Origin: Armigeres subalbatus
Lineage: Eukaryota > Arthropoda > Insecta > Diptera > Culicidae
Assembly (NCBI RefSeq): GCF_024139115.2
Contig: NC_085141.1
Location: 373,258,949-373,322,948, forward strand
Length of the DNA: 64,000 nucleotides
Direction of reading: 5' to 3'
Shown here piece after piece: positions 55,270 through 64,000 of the stretch. Below the pieces are notes generated by a model. That model made no database searches, had not been told where the DNA came from, and was given only the letters and a program-made list of their open reading frames with translations. Made by a program: the position numbers and the translations under genes. Every line of letters begins with the position of its first letter. Position 1 is the first letter of the stretch.

Positions 55270-56480
55270 AGAGGAGTCAGAATAGACAGAACAGCTTTGA
55301 CCATATTCTTCACGTAGTCGGAAGCATCAAAGAAGTTGATGGTGAGCTCCACGATGCCAGAAAATGTGAACATTGGAGAGCTCGGGAGTTCTTCTGCTCG
55401 CTCTCTATGCTCTCTTTCCGACTGAGAAATCGCAAAATTGGGGCAACTGGTATTTTAAATGTTCCCGGAAGCGGTGGAAACTCTCGATCATCCCGATGTG
55501 AAACCACAAAAGTTGAACGTTTTGAGTATATCCACCCGCTTTTAAATTTGACCATGTTGGATTGGGGCTCACTTTGAGGCTGTTTTCTAGGCTTTTTCGA
55601 GGGTCGCTGGCTCTCGTTTTATTCTCTTCCTCGTTGAGCCATTGAAAACAAAGGGAACCCCATTTCCAACCTCGGAGTCAGAACTCAGAGCTACCTTGAT
55701 CGTCCAAAGGAAGAGACGAGTAGATGGTGTCAGAAACGACTGGAGAAGCGGTCTTTCTCGATATTTCGGCGTAACTACGCCGAGAACGCTGCTGAAGAGA
55801 CCGCTTCTGGTGGATTCGCTGCTGTATGTACGTTGGGCAATCTACAAGAGCATGTGGATGGCTTTCGTTACAATAGACACATTTCGGTTTATTAGAGCAG
55901 TACTGAGCGGTGTGACCCATCTGCTTGCAATTAACACAATTCATCACCTTCGGTACATACAGCCGAAGAAGTAGACGAAGTTTGCCAATCACTACGTAGT
56001 CAGGCAGTGCGAACCCGAAAAAGGTGACGCAGAAAGAGACAGTCGGAAATAAATCCGCTTCTCTCCCTCCTGCGACACGGAATACATTTATTTGCAATCC
56101 AGTATCGCAACAGTCAATCAGTGGCAATCTCGTTGGCCTGTTTGTGATCACTGACAGTGACGCGAAACTTACTGGACAGACGAGAATCGCTTTTCCAGAT
56201 CTTTGCTGATCTGGCTGATATTCAAACGTTTGCCTTTGGGTCGAAAGAAAACAACATACGGCCCACTAGAGTCGTGAGAGTAAGCCTTGGGACGGGGGCT
56301 CGTAGAGGAAATTTTAGCGTTGCTGGAGTCCATTTCGTTTTAGTTTGGAACACCTGAATGCAACGAAACATCTGACATGGAATACGAAGTACCCCCGCCA
56401 ACTTCGCCCTCGCGCATTGCGGACACGAAATTCGCCGCTGCAACGAGGCACAATCTATTTTAAAACTAAACAATTATCAC
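55270..56480 (-). pseudogene. Host element ORF1 (zinc-knuckle protein)
   Basis: The best open part is 56151-55678 (157 codons), with CVNCKQMGHTAQYC and CVYCNESHPHALVDC at about residues 72-105 from its first methionine, a pair of nucleocapsid-type zinc knuckles. The N-terminal part (56473-56222) and C-terminal part (55555-55310, FPPLPGTFKIPVAPILRFL) lie in other frames, so at least two frameshifts are present. A GC-richer leader continues to about 56900. Confidence 0.8.
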
Positions 56481-56900
56481 TAGGCCAGAAAAAAAAACAC
56501 ACACACAAAATAATGAGAGGGGAAGACGAGAAAAAAAGGAAAAAACAAAACTATTCCACTAAGATGGAGAAGAGAGGGGAACAATGAGAGGAAGCTTGTA
56601 GTAAGTAAATGCTTGCGTCCACACAGCTGTTTCGCCGGCTAACGGTTCTGGCAGCACACACTGGATGGATGGACACTCGCCGGTGGTGCGGTCGAAGCGA
56701 ACCACGCTGTTGTTGGTGTTCTCGCCGCAGACAACACTGCAACTGGGTGGATGGATGGTAGCAGGACGGCAGCGTCTGTTTTGGTGGAGACGCACAATGG
56801 ATGATGACTGCCGTTGCGTTGTCTTGAAAAACCAACGAAATGGCTACTTAACTGTTTCAGCTAAGCACCACTTCCACTATCCTTCAAAACACTTTCGAAA

Positions 56901-58317
56901 AAAAAACCTCTACCTGTACTTCAGGAAAAAAAAAACCAAAAGAGAAGCAGACCGTACGCGGACTTACAACCGTCGCACTCGGATGCTCGACGTGGAATGA
57001 TTTGTCGAGTATGGGCAATTTCCTTTAGAGAAAATATTTTTTTAAAACCAAAAACGATTTTGGACCTTTTGGATCAAAAAAGACTTATAGAAACTTTCCA
57101 GGATTCTTTCACGAACTGGCTGTGTATGAGTAGAAAGTAGACTAGACTAGACTAGATGTGTTTTTCGAGTATTTGTTATAGAATTCGGTGGGGCACACCT
57201 CTGTGTGACAGTGAAACAGTACTTGCCGTTTGCTATATAAATCTCGCTTAACTTTTCAAAAGGACCTAAGTAACACTTTTTTCATGAATTAATTTGAATA
57301 GCGCAATCAATAGCTTTCATGTTGTTCTCATATATTCAATGGCTTTGAAACCATCGAAGTAGGCCTAATGTTAACCACAACTTAGAGTCACATCATCAGC
57401 AATCAAAGCAATCGGGGAATGAGTCGTCGTCAGTGAACAAACAGTGCGATAAGGTGTTCCAAGTGGCTCCCGCTTGCCAACAGTCAGGATGAACTCCACA
57501 ACCTCCAATTTGGAAATTCTTAATGAACACAAAGTGAGGCGATTATGTGAGGAGATTGAATGCCAACAAAGAATGGATTTGGAAATTTTGGTTCCAAATT
57601 GAACTGTTCATCTCATTATTTCATGGCAACAACTGTTTTAATTTATTGGCAATCGACACATTGCCTATTTGGCCTGCATCACCCGCCTCCACAACAAAGC
57701 CGTCTTCTCCAGGAACAAATGATTAAATAATGACGATAAAACTCCTCTCGATAATTCTAATTCTTAATTACATAACTCGCTCAATCACTGAATCACTCCA
57801 AGACAAGAATGTTGCGATGATTATGACGATCATGACGAACGCCTGCCTAAGTTCCGCCATGGGCGGAGAAACAGTTTGCTCTTCCTCGAATCGCTTTCTG
57901 CTGTTTATCCCTTTTTCCGCTTGTAGAGCAAGTTTTCCCCCCATCCCTCCTCGTCAAGAACACTTTCAGCAGTGTACCTAATTATGCTTTCTTGGGCCGA
58001 CCACACAGCCGACTAACTACACGAGCAAAACGTTTGCCTAGACCGTCTGCTTCCAGAAAGATGCGTCCGTGTCTTCAATCATCCGGCAGCGAACCACCCC
58101 ATCACTACTGTGGGGGATGATGCTCCTCATCGCGTAATCGCATCACGCTTTTCCTCTTCCGGAGTTTTCTCCTTCATCGCCATCAACCCGATCGGCCATC
58201 GCTCATTCAGTCAGCCAGCCTCCGGGGCGCTGCCTGATGAAACAATGTCGTTAGCAACTAACAGTTTGTTTTCCATGTTTTCCTCCCACCCTCCCCCACA
58301 TTCCTGTTCCGTTCCAG
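56901..58317. other. Probable intron of the GPCR kinase gene, no exon found
   Basis: I looked for the exon that should precede 58318 (encoding the end of the N-terminal helices of the GRK) and did not see it. Contains an AGACTAGACTAGACTAG microsatellite near 57137. Small ORFs at 57730-57981 and 58110-58433 show no domain, and the second is a frame shadow of the exon. Confidence 0.55.
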
Positions 58318-58419
58318 ATCAAAGCCTACGAAAAGACAGAGTGCCACGACGAGCGGCGGAAGCAAGCCAGAGACATTTACGACAATTTTATTATGAAAGA
58401 AATGCTGTCGCACACACAC
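58318..58419 (+). CDS. Gprk1: G-protein-coupled receptor kinase 1 (GRK2/3 type), RGS-homology exon
   Basis: 102 bases, 34 codons, phase 0 at both ends. A pyrimidine-rich tract and TTCCAG precede it, and GTGAGT follows. It encodes [20 protein letters not shown] followed by [14 protein letters not shown]. In vertebrate GRK2/3 the matching segment is the middle of the RGS-homology domain, which binds activated G-alpha-q. GRKs of this type phosphorylate agonist-occupied G-protein-coupled receptors at the plasma membrane so that arrestin can bind. The next exon continues the same protein without a gap. The upstream exons, with the MADLEAVLAD-type N-terminus, are not in the readable part of the window. 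The family is recognised with high confidence; the ortholog name follows Drosophila. Confidence 0.95.
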
Positions 58420-59955
58420 GTGAGTATATTTGAGTGTTTCTGTTGAGAGTAAATTGTTTTAGGTGATGTATCTATCTGCAGCAGTATGGCGTACTTATTT
58501 CTATCGGGGCTTTTATCGACATGGGATAATTTTGTCTAAAGAGTTATGGGCAATTGAGTTTACGATGTCTTTTTCAGGATTCATCGGACACTAAACGTAA
58601 AAATAAGAATAGAAAGCGAAATTTGACAATAACATAATTCGTTTTTTGGTAACTTTTGACGCTTCAAGTAAAACTTTTTCAAGTAAACACAATTTTCCAG
58701 CGTCTGGACGAAAAATATACAGAAAGATTTTTTTTCAGTTATTGAAGGATGATTTGTCTCTTCTATTAGTAGCTTAATTTTAGCGGTATTCTAAATGTTT
58801 CAGCTTTCGAGAGAATATTTTCGCCTTTTACGATAATCGGTCCCATCTTTCAGAAATTACTTTGCTTTAGGAATTTCTTTTAGATTCTAAAGAAAGCTTT
58901 ACTAATATTTTAAAGTAGCACTTCTACCTCATCCTTCTCTACTCACAGCAGAAGCATAAAAAAACCTCTCCTGTTTTTTAGTTATAATGATAACCTTATT
59001 AAGTTTTTCAATAAATAATTTAGCTTTTCCAGCTTTTTGCTATTAACTTCAGAGCTAGGAGTAAGACATTCCCAGCTGTAAAAATAAACTTCTGCTTAGA
59101 GAATTACGGCACCAGTGATAGAATGGCAAGGGATAGTGCCTTTTTATTACAGTGGGCATAGGCCCACTGTTTTGAATTTTTTTTTTCCTGAATTCGAAAT
59201 AAAGTTCTTCAATTGAAAAAAAATTAAGACTTATGTAGAAGCTTTTGTCTTTTTGGAAAATAGTAACATTAGTAGTTTCTAAGTTTTCTCCAGGAATTTT
59301 TTACAGTTTTCTGAAAAGAATATTTCCAGGCATCCAATACTGAACAAAGTAAAATAATTTTCAAGTTTTGATGTACTTAATAGGCTCACAACTGTTTGAA
59401 TCTTACTAATAAATTGTCGGCTTTCAGTCTTTACTGGCTATTAAAATGACATATTTATTCTCCTCCCGACGTTTTAATGGTCTATTCCATCTAACCCTTG
59501 AAAAAGATGGAATAAACCATTGAAACGTCGGGTGTAGAATAAATATGTTGTTTAAAATAGCCAGTAAAGACTGAAGCCGAAAATTTCTTTGATTTACATC
59601 TGTTTTCTGTTTCAGAGACGAGTTTTTCTAGTTCCTGAATTAGGGTTTAAGAGCTATAAAGGAAGCTTATTATTTATTGAAACTGACATTCGTGTAAGCT
59701 TTTTATAAGTTTTAGAGGATTTTGGGGGTTTTAATTCGGTTTATTTATTTGAATTAAATTTAATTATTTAATTTAGGCAGGCAATGTGTGCATACTGCTT
59801 TAAATAATTTACAACTTGCCGAGATAGAAATCGTCAACCTAAACAGTTTCTCGCGAAAAACAGCCTCCCGTCCTTTTGTACCGCCTGCTGTGATCCACTT
59901 TGTCGCTAATCTGTCAAAATCCTCTTGTCTCACATGCTCACACGCAACCCATCAG
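58420..59955 (+). other. Gprk1 intron
   Basis: GT at 58420 and AG at 59954-59955. AT-rich. It contains the hairpin element at 59411-59586 and a small CAGTGGGC-ATAG-GCCCACTG hairpin at 59150-59169 followed by a T-rich run. No other feature. Confidence 0.85.
59411..59586. repeat. ~175-bp foldback element in the Gprk1 intron
   Basis: TCGGCTTTCAGTCTTTACTG near 59417 pairs with CAGTAAAGACTGAAGCCGA near 59562. The arms continue through CATATTTATTCT, CCCGACGTTT and TATTCCATCT. They are about 80 bp, and the loop is AACCCTTGAAAA. Non-coding MITE-like hairpin, in an intron of a conserved gene. Confidence 0.88.
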
Positions 59956-60144
59956 GAATACTCGAAGGAGGCGGTGGCGCACGTGCAAAAGTACCTCATG
60001 AAGAACGAAGTTCCGGTGAATCTGTTCGAGCCGTACATCGAGGAAATCTTCCACCACCTGCGGGGCGAACCGTTTCGGAAGTTTCTCGAAAGCGACAAGT
60101 ACACCCGCTTCTGCCAGTGGAAGAACCTGGAGCTCAACATTCAG
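59956..60144 (+). CDS. Gprk1: G-protein-coupled receptor kinase 1, end of RGS-homology domain
   Basis: 189 bases, 63 codons, bounded by CATCAG and GTGAGT, phase 0. It encodes [20 protein letters not shown], then [20 protein letters not shown] and [20 protein letters not shown], ending NIQ. The words [22 protein letters not shown] and [13 protein letters not shown] text are signatures of the GRK2/3 subfamily. The exon stops just before the conserved start of the kinase domain ([20 protein letters not shown] in relatives), which must be encoded to the right of base 64000, since nothing like it occurs in 60145-64000. The intron in front is 1,536 bp; the one behind is longer than 3.8 kb and contains a satellite array. 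No stop or frameshift, so the gene looks functional here. Confidence 0.95.
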
Positions 60145-61439
60145 GTGAGTGAGTCACGCAAGCCACGGCGATAAGGTCGGGGAACAAATCGACTGCAAAT
60201 CGCAGGTCAAATGGATCGAATTGAAAATTTCGTTATTCAAATTTGTCCGTTTCTGCATTTTCGTCTGACTATTCTGTAAGGCAACTGTCTCCCCCACTTG
60301 AGGAGCAGCACGAATGGGGATCAGATACCGAGAAGGTTTTTTCATTTTCTGTCGAACGACGTGAATCCAAGGAATGCTTGGATCTGACTCAGAATAGCCA
60401 AATTTAATCCATAGCTTACTTGGACGGTTGTGAGTCGTGGAATCACGGTTGTCATAATCTGATTCCGAGTGATGCAAAAGTCAGTGAGGTGCGAAATTGG
60501 TGGGAGAAGGGAATCTCTTTTCAATAGAAATTGAAATCTAATGAAATTTTTCCCCCAGCACGTATCGATTGTGGGAGCAGTAAAATAGGGAAATCAAGAG
60601 TTTGAAATTACATCACTTAGTGTCACTTAAAAAGTCTTCCACCGGTACAAAAAAAATCCCGCATGCACGTTACTGTCATTTTTGTAGAAGAAAATATAAT
60701 TGTATGACATTCCTTGCACTAAGCGTTTTGTATCTAATCTCAAATACAAACTGATCCGCGAATGCTATTTGTTATGTCAGCTCATTGCATTCAGTCGGTT
60801 TATTTGGTCTCGTTCAACACATCTAAACGACCATCGTTAATTTCTAGGAACAAGTATATGTATCGTATACAGCAATATAAGTTTGACTCACGATACCATC
60901 CTAATTCCATTCATTTTGATCACAAAAAGGACAAAAGTACACAAATAAGCATGGTGCCGATTGACTTAGCTCAATCCGTGAACTTGTAGCAAGTTAAGGC
61001 TAACTGTGCATGGAATTAATAAAAAATGTAGAAAAATCAGGTCGAGTGAATCAATAAAAACATCTCGTAAGAAGGTTATGTAATCGATTGCTTACAAGTT
61101 ACAACATCATGAAGATTCAATGTTTGCTCTTCGAGATAGAAATGCCCATTGTGTAATAATTTTTTTACGTCCAATCCTGACTGTTCAGATTTTTTAGCTC
61201 CTAGGAAGCGTGAACAATTCAGAAAAGAGCCTTTTCTCTTTCAACTTTGCGTTTAATCAACCACACCCTTCTAGAAGCATTTTTTTTTGCGGCTTAGGAA
61301 ATGGAAATATTATCAATTCATTTTATAAATATAAAACTAATTAGAACAGAAAAGAATTAAAATGTTCAGTGTCACTGTCACTTGTCCGGATTTTGTATTC
61401 TTCCCAGCTTATGTTAGACGGTTGGCAAGCTGTTGAAAA
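60145..61439 (+). other. Start of the next Gprk1 intron
   Basis: Begins with GTGAGTGAGT. AT-rich and without recognisable exon, transposon end or tandem repeat up to the satellite. Confidence 0.7.
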
Positions 61440-64000
61440 ATTATTTTCGAGCTCCTGCAAAATCATTTCTTAGTTTATTCTACAAGCTGGAAGAATTTCT
61501 TCTGTGAACTGGAAGGCTGGAAAAGCTTTTTCAGCAAACTTTCAAAGCTTACACAAAGGTTAAAAAACAGCTTTTAAAAGCTGACGAAATACTTCCAGGA
61601 GCTGAAAAAACTTCAACAGCAACACATACTGCAATAACATCATCCAGATGATTCAAAAGCTTCTTCCAGAAGCTGCCAAAGCTTCTTTCAAAAGCTACAG
61701 AAGCTACAAAAGGTTTTTCCAGAAGCTGTGAAAGCGTCTTTCACAACCTGCAGAAATTTCTTTCAATAACTGGAAAAGATTCTTCTTTTGGAAACGACGA
61801 AGGATTCTTCTTCAAGAAGCTGTGGGAGATTCTTTTTCCAGAATCTGCTAGAGCATATACCAAAAGCTGCAGAAGCGAAAGCTTCTTTCAGAAACTGCAA
61901 AAATTTCTTACAGGATCTGCGAAAGCTCTTTACAGAAACTGTGGAAGCTTCTTACAAAAGCTGCGAAACCTACTTACAAAAGCTGCAAAAACTTCTTACA
62001 GGAGCTGCGAAAGCTTCTTACAGAAGCTGCAAAACCTTCTTACAAGAGCTGCAAAAACTTCTTATAGAAACTGTGAAAGCTTCTTACAGAAGCTGCGATA
62101 GCTTCTTAAAGAAGCTGCGAAAGCTTCTTACAGAAGCTGCGAAAGCTTCTTACAGAAGCTGCGAAAGCTTCTAACAGAAACTGCGAAAGCTTCTTACAGA
62201 AACTGCGAAAGCTTCTTACAGAATTTTAAAGCTTACAGCTTCTTACAGAAGCTGCGAAATCTTTTTACAGAAGCTGCGAAATCTTTTTACAGAAGCTGCG
62301 AAAGCTTCTAACAGAAGCTACGAAAGCTTCTTGCAGAAGCTGCGAAAGCTTCTTACAGAAACTGCGAAAGCTTCTTACAGAAACTGCGAAAGCTTCTTAC
62401 AGAAACTGTGAAAGCTTCTTACAGAAGCTGCGAAAGCTTCTTGCAGAAGTTGCGAAAGCTTCTTGCAGAAGCTGCGAAAGCTTCTTACAGAAACTGCGAA
62501 AGCTTCTTACAGAAGCTGCGAAAGCTTCTTACAGAAGCTGCGAAAGCTTCTTACAGAAGCTGCGAAAGCTTCTTACAGAAGCTGCGAAAGCTTCTTACAG
62601 AAAGCTTCTTACAGAAGCTGCGAAAGCTTCTTACAGAAGCTGCGAAAGCTTCTTACAGAAGCTGCGAAAGCTTCTTACAGAAGCTGCGAAAGCTTCTTAC
62701 AGAAGCTGCGAAAGCTTCTTACAGAAGCTGCGAAAGCTTCTTACAGAAGCTGCAAAAGCTTCATACAGAAGCTGCGAAAGCTTCCTACAGAAGCTGCGAA
62801 AGCTTCCTACAGAAGCTGCGAAAGCTTCCTACAGAAGCTGCGAAAGCTTCCTACAGAAGCTGCGAAAGCTTCCTACAGAAGCTGCGAAAGCTTCCTACAG
62901 AAGCTGCGAAAGCTTCCTACAGAAGCTGCGAAAGCTTCCTACAGAAGCTGCGAAAGCTTCCTACAGAAGCTGCGAAAGCTTCCTACAGAAGCTGCGAAAG
63001 CTTCTTATAGATGCTGCGAAAGCTTCTTATAGATGCTGCGAAAGCTGCTTACAGAAGCTGCGAAAGCTTCTTACAGAAGCTGCGAAAGCTTCCTACAGAA
63101 GCTGCGAAAGCTTCCTACAGAATCTGCGAAAGCTTCTTACAGAATCTGCGAAAGCTTCCTACAAAAGCTGCAAAAGCTTCCTACAGAAGCTGCGAAAGCT
63201 TCTTACAGAAGCTGCGAAAGCTTCTTACAGAAGCTGCGAAAGCTTCACACAGAAGCTGCGAAAGCTTCACACAGAAGCTGCGAAAGCTTCTTACAGATGC
63301 TGCGAAAGCTTCACACAGAAGCTGCGAAAGCTTCACACAGATGCTGCGAAAGCTTCTTACAGAAGCTACGAAAGCTTCTTACAGAAGCTGCGAAAGCTTC
63401 TTACAGAAGCTGCGAAAGCTTCTTACAGAAGCTGCGAAAGCTTCTTACAGAAGCTGCGGAAGCTTTTTCCAGAAGCTGCGAAAGCTTTTTCCAGAAGCTG
63501 CGAAAGCTTTTTCTAGAAGCTGCGAAAGCTTCTTTTAGAAGCTGCGAAAGCTTCTTACAGAAGCTGCGAAAGCTTCTTACAGAAGCTGCGAAAGCTTCTT
63601 ACAGAAGCTGCGAAAGCTTCTTACAGAAGCTGCGAAAGCTTCTTACAGAAGCTGCGAAAGCTTCTTACAGAAGCTGCGAAAGCGTCTTACAGAAGCTGCA
63701 AAAGCTTTTTACAGAAGCTGCGAAAGCTTCTTACAGAAGCTGCGAAAGCTTTTTCCAGAAGCTGCGAAAGCTTTTTCTAGAAGCTGCGAAAGCTTCTTTT
63801 AGAAGCTGCGAAAGCTTCTTACAGAAGCTGCGAAAGCATCATCGCGAAAGCGAAAGCTTCTTACAGAAGCTGCGAAAGCTTCTTACAGAAGCTGCGAAAG
63901 CGTGTTACAGAAGCTGCAAAAGCTTTTTACAGAAGCTGCAAAAGCTTTTTACAGAAGCTGCGAAAGCTTCTTACAGAAGCTGCGAAAGCTTTTTCCATAA
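61440..64000. repeat. 22-bp satellite array B (GAAGCTGCGAAAGCTTCTTACA)-type, runs off the edge
   Basis: From about 61900 to the right edge, the unit AGAAGCTGCGAAAGCTTC plus TTAC repeats with a 22-bp period at high identity. From 61440 to 61900 the same words are increasingly diverged. Each unit contains the inverted repeat AGAAGCT-GCGAA-AGCTTCT, 7-bp arms with a 5-base loop. Local unit variants form runs: TTCCTACAG at 62780-62990, TTCACACAG at 63240-63345 and TTTTTCCAG near 63465 and 63750. The unit has no stop codon in any plus-strand phase, giving ORFs of 128-200 codons that are not genes. Located in an intron of Gprk1. Confidence 0.97.

Larger units (their letters stand above)
51090..56900 (-). 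mobile_element. Non-LTR retrotransposon (Loner/R1/Jockey group), with three insertions
   Basis: Minus-strand order: ORF1 (56480-55270), endonuclease (55240-54474), linker and RT fingers/palm (53177-52213), RT thumb (about 51474-51090). Two RTE copies (53190-54461 and 51475-52212) and a 97-bp MITE (51261-51357) sit inside. The RT words QFGFRKGKGTND-like, LDIKGAFDSV and YMGLPQG-like, and thumb words FSPEKTEMVVFS and KCTFGKHI, resemble mosquito elements of the Loner/R1/Jockey neighbourhood. The exact clade is not resolved. The RT segment with the ADD box is missing at the second RTE insertion. Inactive. Confidence 0.8.

Noticed and set aside
58110..58433. 107-codon ORF ending in the Gprk1 exon region
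   Set aside because: It reads the Gprk1 exon in the wrong frame and has no homology-like features; the exon frame is set by GRK similarity and splice sites.
62408..63538. Overlapping ORFs of 200, 189 and 175 codons encoding SYRSCESFLQKLRKLLTEAAKA-type repeats
   Set aside because: The same peptide appears in several frames because of the 22-bp period. This is satellite B, not a repetitive protein gene.
1..64000. Endogenous viral element
   Set aside because: All RT-containing segments have non-LTR architecture (APE endonuclease, FADD/YADD, no LTRs, no protease or envelope), and no viral replicase or glycoprotein-like reading was seen.

Overview
The window reads as a repeat-saturated piece of a culicine mosquito genome, most likely Aedes. 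This is inferred from large AT-rich introns, RTE- and I-type non-LTR retrotransposons, many foldback MITEs and a conserved insect-type gene broken into short exons; no mitochondrial or rRNA marker is present to fix the species. The only host gene I can support is at the right end: two consecutive plus-strand exons (58318-58419 and 59956-60144) of the GRK2/3-type G-protein-coupled receptor kinase, Drosophila Gprk1. They encode the second half of its RGS-homology domain up to the edge of the kinase domain. Earlier exons and the kinase exons were not found, so most of the window is probably an upstream intron or the 5' flank of this gene.

Layout. 1-1600: start of an RTE-clade retrotransposon (minus strand, running off the left edge). 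2245-2995: CR1/Jockey-type reverse transcriptase (RT) relic. 3823-11460: decayed I-type element with ORF1, endonuclease, RT and RNase H, broken by a 537-bp MITE and a 2.7-kb nested foldback complex that holds a tRNA-Ser-like SINE. 11.5-16.1 kb: mostly unrecognised sequence with a MITE and a 245-bp hairpin. 16.16-19.96 kb: 22-bp satellite. 22.4-24.8 kb: hairpin, then a 152-bp tandem array that reverses orientation. 25.3-29.2 kb: TIR elements, a pair of Harbinger-like MITEs and a degenerate short-period array. 31.2-35.4 kb: several copies of a roughly 500-bp repeat in palindromic and direct arrangement, split by a 2,007-bp Transib-like transposon. 37.6-41.4 kb: degenerate repeats and strand-switching polypurine/polypyrimidine blocks. 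41.87-44.02 kb: pogo/Tigger-like element. 47.2-50.8 kb: a TIR element filled with an inverted ~150-bp tandem array. 51.1-56.9 kb: another minus-strand non-LTR element carrying two RTE insertions and one 97-bp MITE. 58.3-60.1 kb: Gprk1 exons. 61.4-64.0 kb: a second, unrelated 22-bp satellite running off the right edge.

All recognisable non-LTR retrotransposons and the SINE lie on the minus strand, antisense to Gprk1. Many insertions are nested, and for several the target duplication and restored host reading frame are visible, which gives a relative chronology. The least ordinary structures are the two inverted tandem arrays of ~150-bp units, the two unrelated satellites that share a 22-bp period and a 7-bp hairpin, and the Transib-like element with CACGGTG termini. 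No CRISPR, tRNA gene, rRNA or virus-derived gene was seen.
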